DNA of 64,000 nt from Corythucha ciliata (lineage: Eukaryota > Arthropoda > Insecta > Hemiptera > Tingidae), in assembly GCA_038030265.1 (NCBI GenBank), contig CM075938.1, positions 5,433,009 to 5,497,008 on the forward strand, read 5' to 3'. Under the pieces are notes generated by a model. That model worked only from the letters and a program-made list of their open reading frames with translations, did not search any database and was not told the DNA's origin. Shown piece by piece: positions 1-9,796 of this stretch. The translations under genes and the position numbers were made by a program. Position 1 is the stretch's first letter, and every line of letters begins with the position of its first letter.

Positions 1-255
1 GATTTACCATTTTAGGGAGTTCTTAAACATATCCAAAGAGGCTACAAAATCAGGGTTTCTGGGAAACTTCGAAAATAGGGCTTTTGAATGCTGTGAAGTG
101 TGAAACCCACACGTTTTAAGGTCTCACAACCAAGACCTTTTACTAATCCAACGAGGCTTTACGTCCAACTACCATCAGGTGTCGTTCGTGGACTTGGGCG
201 AAAGCACACTCTTTCCTTATTTAACGTGAGATGTCATTTTTTGTTCAAATAATCC

Positions 256-330
256 AGCCTGTAGTGGGAATCGAACCCACGCAGCAGACGATAACTGGAC
301 GTGAGAGGTCCAACGCGCCGGGGTCGGGGA
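256..330 (-). pseudogene. tRNA-Leu-like fragment (intact B box)
   Basis: On the minus strand there is a perfect T-arm (GTGGG, loop TTCGATT, CCCAC) containing the B-box GGTTCGATTCC. It is preceded by GGCGCGTTGGAC and GTCCAG, which form an anticodon-like stem, and by a variable arm of class II length. This resembles tRNA-Leu. The 5' acceptor strand that should pair with TACAGGC is not found and the D arm is degraded, so I call it a pseudogene or the head of a tRNA-derived SINE. Confidence 0.5.
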
Positions 331-781
331 TCGTAGTGCAGAGGCACTTCCGTTCCCGGTGAGGGGCGGTCCATCGGCTCCATACTCGGCTCAATTGCCG
401 GGCTGATGAGACCAGGGCCGAGTAGCTCAGGTAGCTGAAGGTCCGAGGTCAAAACGGAGACTGGACCGATCTTCGTTGAAATTTTTTCGTGATTGTTTGG
501 TGGGTCCTGCCCCCGACATCCTTGTCGTTCTTTAATGTTAATTATGAATTGAGTTGGTGAAAATTATTTTTCATTTGCTACGGTTTAAGGTAAGCTATAT
601 GTAGACTTTTAGATTAAAAAACGTACCTTTTTGGACTCATACGTCATGCGCGTTAGGTACCTTGAAAAACCAAATTTCGTCATTTTGACTCCTACAAACA
701 CGCTTCAATAATTTAACACTTTTAAAACGAAATTTTGAGGTTTCGCCTCTTTCAAATTCCAATTTCTTCTCCCTTCCTCTC

Positions 782-890
782 CTTTCTTCAGCAATTTTGC
801 TTCCTTGCACTGCAAATGACACAACTCAAATGTCAAACGTGATGTTGATGTTGTGGCTTTGCAGTGCAAGGAGTAAATTGCTGAGGAGGG
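782..890 (+). ncRNA. Long imperfect hairpin, microRNA-precursor-like
   Basis: Arms 782-824 and 850-890 fold into a stem of about 45 pairs, interrupted by small internal loops near 797-800/873-874 and 814-818/857-858, with a loop of about 25 nt. The central 16-nt block TTCCTTGCACTGCAAA pairs with TTTGCAGTGCAAGGAG. Four wobble pairs are U-G when read as plus-strand RNA and would be A-C mismatches on the minus strand. Size and shape suit a pre-miRNA antisense to CadN. A foldback transposon is the main alternative. I do not recognise a known miRNA seed. Confidence 0.4.
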
Positions 891-2184
891 TCACTGTTTG
901 TGCCCGAAATGCACTCGACCATAATAAAGAAGACTGCAAATACGGTTGTAATTAGTTCCTGAATTGGAGAAGGAGAGGCGAATTTAGAGGTTCCATGACT
1001 CGGGGAATGCGAAAATTGAATCGTATTTTTGATTAGACGATCTATGGAAGGAGTTCTATCGTGACGTCGCCGTTATAGGCTCGTTTTCAGGGGCCTCACG
1101 AATTTCCAAGCACATCGGTGACCATCACGCCATCAACGCTCAACAGGTCTGGAATCCATGAAAGAGCATTGACGACGCATTCGACAAAACCTGACGAAGC
1201 CCATCATACGACGACGCGAAACGGTAATTTTTGGCGTATTTAAGAAACGCCGGCGGGCAAATTAGGAGAGTTTTGACCGGGACCGGCTGCATTATTATTA
1301 CTTGAGAATAAATGGTTCGTGGGACTCATAAACTAGGTTTGCTTCAAATTACTAATTTCAATGCTTTCTTCTTTTTTAATTTTTAGTTCGATTCCTCCAG
1401 CCTCCACTAGTAAGACTGTGGAGAAGAGGCCCTTAATTCATTTTCGCAGCTAGATGGCACGTGTATATTTTAAAATGTGGGTGGCCCCTCCCAGCCACCC
1501 TTGGCCCGGCTCTACAGTCAGGGGACGGCAACAATTCAATTTCTATCCTGAATTGAGCAATTAAGGCCTCAACTCACGTTTTCTCGCAAGAAGATTACGA
1601 AAATTGAACGAAGAGATTCAAAATGGGGTGATGAGTGTAGAATAATTATACATAGACGTGGCTCCGTCGAAATTAATTTAGGCGAAAAAAACAGATTAAA
1701 GCATTTGTGGAATCTTGATAGCGAAAGATTAGTGTTATGTAGAGAATAGTTAAATTCCTCATCGACCACAAAAGTAGGAACTATACGAAGCGATTTATAG
1801 AATGGAGTTGAGAAAGATATACTAAGCCCTCAAGACCGTGAGGTCGTGAGAACGGTAGTATACATCATAACTTCGAAACTCTAATAGCATCTAATTTAAT
1901 CCCCTCTCCATTCATCTAACTGTCACTGAGAAAAAACATTTAAAAAAAACTAAAAGAGAACTTGTTTATTTAAAGGAAAACGGGTGAGGGGGAAAGGTCT
2001 CTGGTCTCTTTTCAACTGTAATTAGATGATAAGTAGTGAACGCGGGTCGTTTTTAAGGGCAGACAGGATAGTGTACCGCCTAGGGACCACGACCAATGAT
2101 GGGTGGGGGAGAGGGCCCTCTCAGGATTGGAATGAAAATATAGTATTTTTGACTGGAATTAAAAGAAAACGGAACTTAACGGTT

Positions 2185-2700
2185 TCTTGAGGCAGCTATG
2201 AGGTTAAAATTGAGAAAAATCCATAATTTGATATTCTTAAAGTAACCTCACAGCTTAAATAGAGAAAAAGGATGATTCGAAGCCAAAAATCCGACGTTCG
2301 TGTAGGCAAATGAGTTTTAGAAGAAACCTCACTGCTAGAAGAAAAAACACGCTCAGATTCGCGGCTAAAATTGTGCGATCATTTGAGAAAACGCCAACGC
2401 CAATTACATATAGGTTTCTGGAGGCAGCTTTGAGGAAAAGCCACAACTCTTCTATTCTGGAAGTCGCTCCACATCTAAAATTTAGGAAAAGCCCTAATAT
2501 GCAGTTCTTGGGGCAGGTCCATGGCTGGAACTGAGAAGAAAAGCACTCACTCGATGGCATGAATTGAGAAAAAGACACTCATTTGCGGTGAGAATTAAGA
2601 TAAAGTCGTTTATTTCCGACTAAAATTAAGAACGCCACTTCTGGAGGAAACTTTGAGTGTAAGATTGAAAAAAAAACATAATTCGCGATTTTGGATTAGC
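2185..2700. repeat. Degenerate short-period repeat, type A
   Basis: A run of poorly conserved units of roughly 30-40 bp built around GCTAAAATTGAGAAAAA-like and CGCTCATTCGCGG-like words. Related runs occur at about 31436-31700 and 50815-51280. They produce spurious short ORFs on both strands. Confidence 0.6.
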
Positions 2701-3131
2701 CTAAAGGAAAATTGTAGATTGAATGAGGATTGACGATTATTCGTTAAGGACTGAGGGTTGATTATTGATGATGGTGGATTTGGAGATGTTTTGGTGATTG
2801 AAGACTTCGAGGTTGATGATTGATGACTTAGGATTTGTGTGGAGGATCGAACGATATGTTCCCGTTTTTCGCGTACATCAATTAATGCACTCGGCAAAAA
2901 TAAACAAGAAAACTTCCATGGCCGCATCAATTTCTCTCCGATTTCAATGTCGCTGGTTAATGGGAACATGGGTGCGCGCATTGTATATATATTATACACC
3001 CGTTAGGGGGCCCCGCGGTAGTTCTCAATACCTATATAAGAGCAGTTCTCGCCTATAGTGGACCCGTGAGGGCTGGAAACTGCCCTGCAGCGTGAAATAT
3101 ACGTGGGAAAAACGAAAATCCTGTGGCTTAC

Positions 3132-3269
3132 CTTTAGTACAAAGATTTCTCCCGACGTCCTGTTGATATCAAATTTTGAATTGGTTGGATTGTCTGGATC
3201 AATGCCTTGGCCCGTTAGAAAATAAACTATATTTTGAGGCCTGTCTTTGTCGCCATCTGTTGCAGTCAC
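3132..3269 (-). CDS. CadN: N-cadherin internal exon (ATDGD calcium site)
   Basis: Constitutive exon after the alternative pair, 138 nt (46 codons), phase 0 at both ends. The acceptor is TATATTACAG|GTG and the donor CTAAAG|GTAAGC. The peptide starts VTATDGDKDRPQNIVYF, continues LTGQGIDPDNPTNSKFD, and ends INRTSGEIFVLK. ATDGD is the D-x-D calcium motif pairing with the linker encoded by exon a or b. It matches Drosophila CadN almost residue for residue (recalled family knowledge). NRT is a potential N-glycosylation site. In the family the next exon begins with a PLDRDQ-like sequence; I find no such exon between base 1 and 3131, so the gene continues off the left edge. Confidence 0.95.
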
Positions 3270-5124
3270 CTGTAATATAATGTCAAAAATAAATGTGAGT
3301 TAATTGTGCAAAGGTGGAAAGAGGAAAAATTTGAAAGCAGCAGAACATATAATTATTTGTTTCTTTTGGTCTGCTGCGATCAAAACACATATTAAATTAT
3401 GATTGAAGGAATGAAATAAATCTAGAGCTAAGCGTGCTAATATTCGACAGCAGGGAGGATGATATTAAAATGAACATGCTGATTTCAATTTGTGCTCTCA
3501 ATTAGTGGCGAGTATCATGCCCTTTGAAGCATTCAGTGCGCGTAATTAGGCTATTTATTTAAACAAAGGAGGTTAAACGTGTGGTAGCATACAAAAAAGG
3601 CGTTCTAATAAGCATACAGCCAATTAATTTTGTTATGTTCGTCAATTTAAATTCGAACGGGGGTATTTTTTATTTACTTACTGAATAAAAGCCAGTTTCA
3701 GTTTACCCTCAAGGAATTCCAGGAAAGCCAACTACCTTTCAAGTGTTTATTTCGATGGTTTCAGGGTTTTAGAAGCGATGGGTAGGAAATGGTTAAGAAT
3801 CACAAAAAAAAAAAAAAAAACTTTCTTTCTTACGTCAAACATAAGCATATTCTCAATTGAAAGGCTTCGTGTGTGACGGCGGGCTAAATTAACAGTGCAC
3901 TGACAGTTGGGGCTTAGCGATACCATTGAGATAAAGAGGAATTAAAATTTAATTTATGAAAGCAATATTAATTAAACCATTCTTGGCGGTACCGAAGCTG
4001 AAAATGTAGTTATTAGCTATGTACATTAAATTATATCTGAAGATATTAACAATGGCGGGAGAAAAAATAGTTATCCCGCCGCCGCCGCCCGTCGTAAAGC
4101 ACATAGAAAGGTTCGGAGGGGCAATTTACGATATTGGTGGGGGGGTCGGTGGTGTGGAACCGTCTCGAATGAGAATGAATGGTTAATGGTGGGAGGAGAA
4201 TGAAAGGGATAGGTAAGTTATCGACACGGTGTTTGAGGTTTTGTGGGAAATGGGAGAATAGAACCCAGCGCATGTGGACATATTTATGATGATCGAAAAG
4301 AGGGCGAAGACACACTATTATATGGGTCACAACTCTAAATTCCAGAATTAAGTTTACAAATCAAGAAAGGTACACTAAAAATGTTCAAAATAATTTCAGA
4401 GGATGGGGACAAAAAAGTGAACCACGGGACCTATTCTTAAAAGAATTCTTATTCTTTTCGTATTCTTAAAAAAAACCTTAATTGAATTTCCTATTAAAAG
4501 AACTGTACAAACAAAACGTGAAATTTCAGTGTTCTACGAGATTAATGTTACCTTCATTCCTCGAATTTCGAGGAGATTCCTATAGCCAAAAACTCATTTT
4601 ACATCTCTTCCCACCCTTTTATAGAGCACCTTGAATATCACAAACTCTATTGAAGCTGGAAACCAATCAAATAAGTTATTTCCATCAGTGAAAGAGGTAA
4701 ACTAAATTAATTCACGGGATAAATCTTGTTCGTGAAAATGAATTAAAATATTGGAAACACTGCCAAGAAAAGCCAATAAAATGATTACTCAGATCTTCTG
4801 ATGAAGGCACGAAGGGAAACTCAAAACTTATAAGCCTTGACAGCGAACGGTTGGTGGAGAAAACAAGGGTCTTAAAATTAATTCCAAACAGGAAATACGT
4901 GACTGCCCAATAATAAAATCGATTGTATATACCACGAACTGAGAGACGTTAGGCTTAAAACAACAACTACAATCTCCCAATCACGAGAGAAAATTGTTTT
5001 TTTAGTCGTTGATGATGAGGGGAAGGGGTTACGCTGAGGTTGAATAGGATTTTTACCGAATGAAAAGGGAACGTGGGAAACGAGGGAAAAAAAAAAAAAA
5101 AAAAAAAAAAAAAAACGTGCTTAC
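3270..5124 (-). other. CadN: N-cadherin intron between exon b and the constitutive exon
   Basis: This 1,855-nt intron starts with the U29 tract. It also holds a 17-A run at 3804-3820 and a C/G-rich patch near 4077-4150. I looked for a third copy of the alternative exon using the DVND coding pattern and found none. Nothing else is recognised. Confidence 0.75.
5087..5115 (-). promoter_or_regulatory. U29 tract just inside exon b 5' splice site
   Basis: Twenty-nine consecutive A on the plus strand, which are U in the CadN transcript, start at intron position 10 after the exon b donor (GTAAGCACG then U29). U-rich tracts at this position are known targets of TIA-1 family proteins (Rox8 in flies) that recruit U1 snRNP. 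The run could promote exon b inclusion. Its length is probably variable between individuals, and assembly errors in homopolymers are likely. Confidence 0.6.
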
Positions 5125-5289
5125 CTGCAACAGATGGACTGGATGAGGACCAGACAGCTCTTCCTCCATAGACGCTGAGTACATTGACGAGTTAAAAACT
5201 GGCGGTAGATCATTTACATCATTCACGTGGATGACTACAGTCGTTGACTTTTCATTCAAGGAATCCGAAGCGACAAGAGTCAATTCATA
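5125..5289 (-). CDS. CadN: N-cadherin alternative exon b (DVNDLPP linker)
   Basis: Second member of the duplicated pair, also exactly 165 nt and phase 0-0, about 53% identical to exon a (29 of 55 residues by my count). The protein starts YELTLVASDSLNEKSTT, has HVNDVNDLPPVFNSSMY, and ends MEEELSGPHPVHLLQ. The calcium linker reads DVNDLPP where exon a has DVNDNPP, so an asparagine of the DxNDN motif is leucine. The following segment also differs: acidic/basic in a, glycine, proline and histidine in b. The acceptor AACAATAG has an A-rich, not pyrimidine-rich, lead-in. The donor CAG|GTAAGC is good and is followed from intron position 10 by 29 consecutive T (A on the plus strand, 5087-5115). It is expected to be used instead of exon a. 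Confidence 0.93.
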
Positions 5290-5403
5290 CTATTGTTTTT
5301 TTTATGATAACAAATTTCGTGCCAAGCCCGAGCAAACCAAAACAAAAAGAGGGGGGAAAAACCCGTGAGTGAAATTCATGCTTTGGATGGAACAAGGCCA
5401 GAC
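5290..5403 (-). promoter_or_regulatory. CadN: 114-nt intron between alternative exons; steric splice block candidate
   Basis: This is the intron separating exon a from exon b, read on the minus strand. It opens GTCTGG and closes ACAATAG. From intron position 24 to 112 there is no AG dinucleotide, an exclusion zone of about 89 nt. A pyrimidine-rich tract occupies positions 43-72, ending 42 nt before the acceptor. A CTCAC motif at positions 35-39 is a good branch-site match, placing the branch adenosine near position 38. A branch point so near the upstream donor would leave too little room for U1 and U2 snRNPs to work together, forbidding a-to-b joining. The sequence features are seen directly; the mechanism is inferred from known mutually exclusive exons such as tropomyosin. 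Confidence 0.75.
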
Positions 5404-5568
5404 CTGAAGAACTCTTTTAGGGAGGTTCCTGTCGTCCTCCTCAGTGATTTGAGTTCTATAAGTCGGCCTTTCGAAGATGGGTGGATTGTCATTCACGTCT
5501 TTAACGTGAATTACGACCGTTGTGTAATTCTCTTTGAGATTGTCCGACGCTGCCAATCTCAGCTCATA
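5404..5568 (-). CDS. CadN: N-cadherin alternative exon a (DVNDNPP linker)
   Basis: One of two homologous alternative exons, exactly 165 nt (55 codons), phase 0-0. The protein starts YELRLAASDNLKENYTT, has the linker HVKDVNDNPPIFERPTY, and ends TEEDDRNLPKRVLQ, the form closest to the common Drosophila CadN isoform. It ends one cadherin repeat, supplies the full DxNDNxP calcium linker and begins the next repeat. The acceptor is TTGACTTTCAG with TTAAC branch-like motifs just upstream. The donor CAG|GTCTGG is weak: +3 to +6 do not fit the GTRAGT consensus. The downstream partner is exon 3269-3132 (Q|VTATDGD). Because both copies are in frame, including both or neither would not cause a frameshift, so choice must be made by splicing itself. 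Confidence 0.95.
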
Positions 5569-7224
5569 CTGAAAGTCAACTTAGTTAAGGCATTTGTTTG
5601 ATGCTTAGTTAAATCCTTTATTAATTGGTTTGTAAAAAAACAATAGAAGTAACTTTTGCTCAAGTTACTTCAACGAGAGTTTGCAAATGGAGCGTGCAAA
5701 GTAACTAAAAGGCTTAGATTGACTCTTTTAAGTTAATTCATTTAAATGAGACGTTTCAATTAACTCTTGTTTAAAATTAATCAACTACACAAACCAATTT
5801 ACAGCAGTAATAGCATCAATCCTTTCTGTGCTAGAGAACTTTATATTATACGTGTTTGGAATCAATTGTCTTATCAAAATGGACTGTTCATACATGTTAG
5901 ATAGACACTATCTATAATAAATTCAATCATCTCCCTGAGACATCCATAACCCTCAAATGTCTTTATCTGTTGACAATCCGTTGGGATTCGGGACAAGGAT
6001 TGTGCTCTGATTTCCCCAGGAAAAATTATTTCCAATAAAATGGATTAGAGCTTACTCAAATTAAAAATCTGCTCAGAATTCCAAGTTCATATTTCATCCC
6101 ACACACAGGTCTGTAGGAATTAAAGGACGCATTTAGGCCGGATTTCTACGCTCGTAAAACACGCTGTGCCTCTCTATGACCTTAGGAAGTTGACTACAAA
6201 TAATTGGCCCGTGAACGGGGCAAAATAAAGTCTCAACCAGAAAATATATTACGTCTGGTCTAAGGAGAAGTTATAATTGAATTTTTCTTTTATACCAATA
6301 CTACTGGGAGAAGAACAACGAAGAGTAAACAATTGAATCAAACTGATCGATCCCAACGCCAAACCTCCTCATTCTCTATCCTACTTTCACAGCCTAACAG
6401 ACATTTTTCATTTATGGAGGAAGAAATTCTTTGAAAGCGCAAGGTCATAATAATTATGAGGCCGTAAGTTTATACTTGGCGAAAAAAGGGAGTTAGCACA
6501 AAGGGTGGAAGCAACCGAGTTTTTCGATGTCAGAGTAAGGCGGCCAAGCATTGTGATTTGTGGAGATGAAAAATACCATAAAATTCAATTTAAAGTTGTT
6601 ACTTTCGAGAGAAAAATATTCCTTACTTTCAACCAGAAAAACTAGGGCAGAGTAGTTTCATGCTCATTAGAAAAAGCAGGAAAATCGCCGCATTAACAAC
6701 ATAAGTTTATTTATTGTCTAGACGATGATGGGACTTGAAATTCACAGATGCGCAAACTACTCTGACTCGGGGCGCAGCCACAGCGCTTGATCTAGGGGTG
6801 AGCAGAAGACGTCAGATGCACCCCTGTTTATTTCTGGCTTATGTTTGGGAGGAGGGGGTGCAGACACAAATCTCCCTGCTCCAAAGTTGTGTCTCTTAAG
6901 CTATGTCTTCACTTGTGCGCTTTCGTCTTCCTCTTACAATTCAACATGCCTTTTCAACTTTCGCTTCAACTTTCAACGCGTCTAAGCTATGAACGCAATT
7001 TTTTATATTCGTCCAGCTTTTTGAGGCACGCAACAGCGCATTCCTCACGTTCAACGCACCATGCGCTATGAGGCACCTTTTTGGAATAGCCAGCATCACG
7101 ACATTCGATTTTCACCGAGCCAAAAATAAAAAAATATATAGTTTTTTAGTGATCCAAATGTGTGAAACAGCTCATTTTAAACGGGCAATACCGTGAATTT
7201 GGGTTTCCAGCAATTCAAAACCCA

Positions 7225-7585
7225 AATTTGGTGGTTTTACCTAAAAATAAATATTTGACTCAAAAATTTACGATTTCACTACAAAACTGACGATTTAATC
7301 CAAAAACTGACAATTTTACCCACAAAACTTACGCTATACACAAAAAACTTAACGATTTTATTTGAAACAGAAGATTTCTCACCCAGTTTTCGTGTTACAC
7401 GAAAACTGATGATTTCACTACAAAACTGGCGATTCCACACCACAAATAAATTTTGAGGTTTTGCCTCAAAACTGAATATTTTACCTCGAAACTGAATACT
7501 TGACCACAAAAATGGACATTTTACCACAAAACAGGCGATTTTAACACGCAACTGGCGAATTTGACACACAATTGGCAATTTCAGA
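7225..7585. repeat. Degenerate minisatellite, about 20-22 bp unit
   Basis: Roughly sixteen diverged tandem units of the form ACCACAAAACTGGCGATTTT, with the ACTG(A/G)CGATTT core recurring through the whole block. The 99-residue minus-strand frame at 7279-7578 is created by the repeat (recurrent VGKIVSF and CSEIISF-like segments) and is not treated as a gene. Confidence 0.75.
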
Positions 7586-7880
7586 TTTTTTTATAGAGAG
7601 CGAAATCCGAGAAATTTGTTTATTTTTTTTGTGAGTCTCATCAGCGTAAATAAATAGTTTTCTATACAGCAAAAACGTTCATACTTAAGATCCAACGATT
7701 GGTTTCAAGGTTTTTCCCTTTAGGTAGAGAGGGGGAAGCGGGCAATTTCACGAACCTGCATTGGCAAACTGAAACTGACTACAACACACCGCATCAAACG
7801 GAAATTTTCTCTTCTTGGAAACTCAAAATTAATACAGGTAGTTGGATGAAAAAAAAAAAAAAAAAAAAAGGAAACCTTGG

Positions 7881-7936
7881 GTTTTTATGTTTTTGAGGTG
7901 CTGAATCCGAATCTGAAGTTATCCAACAAAATTTCG
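7881..7936 (+). repeat. Single copy of dispersed repeat shared with the 25-26 kb foldback
   Basis: TTTTTGAGGTGCTGAATCC and what follows match the outer end of the inverted repeat at 25415-26728 over more than 50 bp. This shows the element is dispersed at more than one locus within the same gene. Confidence 0.6.
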
Positions 7937-9680
7937 TGTTGCGTTTTGAAATATCGAAATATCGGCGAAAAACGGCAAATATTTAGTTCTTTTATATATC
8001 GTTGGTAAATACCAATACGTTAACTACAGCAGGCGTCGCCTAGTAAAAGAGCAGCCGCTGAGACGGCAAAGCCAACCGGGAGTAACGATGACTGGGAGGT
8101 TGACCGTGCTGCCACGAAGGCATGCACTCATAAGGCTGACAGAGAGGACATTTAATTGTTTATGAGGGAATTTTTGGTAACCAGAGGGGTGATTCATCCA
8201 GACAGAGAATTGTGGCGAGTGGAGGGGTTGGTGGCCCTATGGATGAGTACACATATTATGCCCTCTTTTTTGATATCGGAGAGAACTTGAATAGAGTGCA
8301 CAGGGACCGTATTGTAACCACTTTAAGACACTTTGGGGGTAGAAGAGAGGTTGATGCAATGGATATAATATTCGCTAAGCGCTAGGTGGGTAGTTGCAGA
8401 GGTGGGGGGCGTGGAATTGGTGAAACACACCTCATTCACTGTTTCAATCTATACCTGTAACCTCCTAGTTAGAGCCCCAAAGATTTTTCGGGCTGTTAAT
8501 TTTTTTTTTTTTTTTCAAGAAAATAGTAATGCCCCACCCCCTCACCATGAGGGGGGTATGAACATGATAATCATGTTAGTTCATCAGAAAAGAAAAGTCA
8601 GTCAAGTTAAAAGCGTGATTCTTCTTCGTTAGCGCTGCAAGCTCATTTACCTCGGGGGTGATTTATCCCTGTAATCAAAGGTCTTGGAAGGGGAACGAAA
8701 TCGACTTGTGAACTGAAAACAAGTTTTGTTTCGTATACTAGCTGAGATTATGTGACTTGGAATGATGGGGAAGAGGGCAAGAAGACGGAAAATCTGAAGC
8801 TCTGGGCTGGAAGAGGGTCAAATATAAATCAAAAGCCCTTGAGGGCCAAAAAGCAACAGGAGCGAGGCGGTGAATAGCGACACGCTGTTAATTCTCTCGA
8901 AGGAGAGTTGACCTGCTGGGGTGAAAGGGTCTCATCCAACGGCAGTGTTCGTGATTCGGAGAGGGCCCCCCCTCCAAAAGATTGTTCCCTCTCTATACTA
9001 GTACCCACCCTTCCTATAGATTTTCACCGTCTAGCGCGTATATAACAGTGTGTGGAACGTGGAAGGAAAGGGTGTTTGAAGTGAAGCTTGAAGGGCGATT
9101 GGAACATAAATCTCAGGGCGGCCGGTAGCAGGGGTGAAGGTTTTCGAAAAGGGTAAGAGAGCTACGGCGAGCGATTGATGGCTCGTCCGTCCTCGTGCCC
9201 TCGGCATCCCTCGTACAGCCATTTGCCTTCAGGCCCATCATTACCTTCGACTCAAGCATCCATCTCAAAACTTTTGAAGGGCCAGAAAGGGGAACTTTGG
9301 GAAGAGCGGGCTTGTGCTTTGCAAAAATAAGTTCTTCCCCAAGCTTCTGGCTTAGCGCAGCTGGAAAGTGTTTGGGTCATTCATCGATGGATGGCGAAGA
9401 AGGGATCCATTCTAAAAATATTGAATTTAATATTCTCTTATCTAAGTTGTCTCGAAAAGTTCTCAAACAATAAATTTTCTTGTTCTTCAGCGGGGTGAGA
9501 ACTAATCATTTTAAAGTATTCTTGTAACGTCGCCCAACATTTTTACTTTTCTCCTCCCTTACAAAAATGAATCACCCACCTCCCACCAACCTTCTTCCAC
9601 TCCTAACAAATTCAAAAAGTCAATCTAAGCCACTACAAAGGAAATAAATTATAAATGTTTAGAAAAGAAAGGCGACTCAC

Positions 9681-9796
9681 CCTTTTTCTCGTCTCGTAAT
9701 CGAGAGCGCCGGCAACGTAAATGGCTCCTGTCATGTTTTTCACGGCGAACGCTCCACCTATGTTACCGCTTGTGATCTCATATCGAATACGCGAGG
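9681..9796 (-). CDS. CadN: N-cadherin internal exon (EC core with LDYE)
   Basis: Second N-cadherin exon in transcription order, 116 nt, entering in phase 1 and leaving in phase 0. The acceptor is TGTTTACAG|CC and the donor AAAAGG|GTGAGT, both strong. The peptide contains SRIRYEITSGNIGG, then FAVKNMTGAIYVAG, then ALDYETRKR. LDYE is the conserved D-x-E calcium motif in the middle of a cadherin repeat, and the N-x-T in KNMTG is a potential glycosylation site. It splices directly into either exon 5568-5404 or exon 5289-5125, both of which begin with YEL and continue the same beta strand. The 39,577-base intron before it is very long compared with the 4.1 kb intron after it. Confidence 0.95.

Larger units (their letters stand above)
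1..3131 (-). other. CadN: N-cadherin intron, leaving the window
   Basis: Intron following exon 3269-3132; its 3' end is outside the window. It contains a tRNA-Leu-like remnant at 256-330, a 109-nt hairpin at 782-890 and degenerate short-period repeats at about 2185-2700. A TA-rich patch occurs near 2985-3000. GC-richer stretches at about 1040-1290 and 1480-1520 look like old transposon debris, but I cannot place them in a family. No other coding potential is recognised. Confidence 0.8.
5569..9680 (-). other. CadN: N-cadherin intron upstream of exon a
   Basis: This intron of 4,112 nt contains the minisatellite at about 7225-7585 and a 21-A run at 7849-7869. It also contains a copy of the foldback-arm repeat at 7881-7936. 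A transposon-like block at about 8030-8400 has partial open frames that I cannot assign. No additional alternative exon was found. The rest has no recognisable feature. Confidence 0.75.

Noticed and set aside
7279..7578. 99-residue frame with repeated VGKIVSF-like segments
   Set aside because: It is the translation of the 20-22 bp minisatellite, not a repeat protein gene.
8160..8400. Open plus-strand frame including VTRGVIHPDRELWRVEG
   Set aside because: It looks like decayed coding sequence, but I cannot match it to any family and it is short.
3270..9680. A possible third alternative copy of the YEL...DVND exon
   Set aside because: Scanning for the DVND coding pattern on the minus strand found only the two copies at 5568-5404 and 5289-5125.
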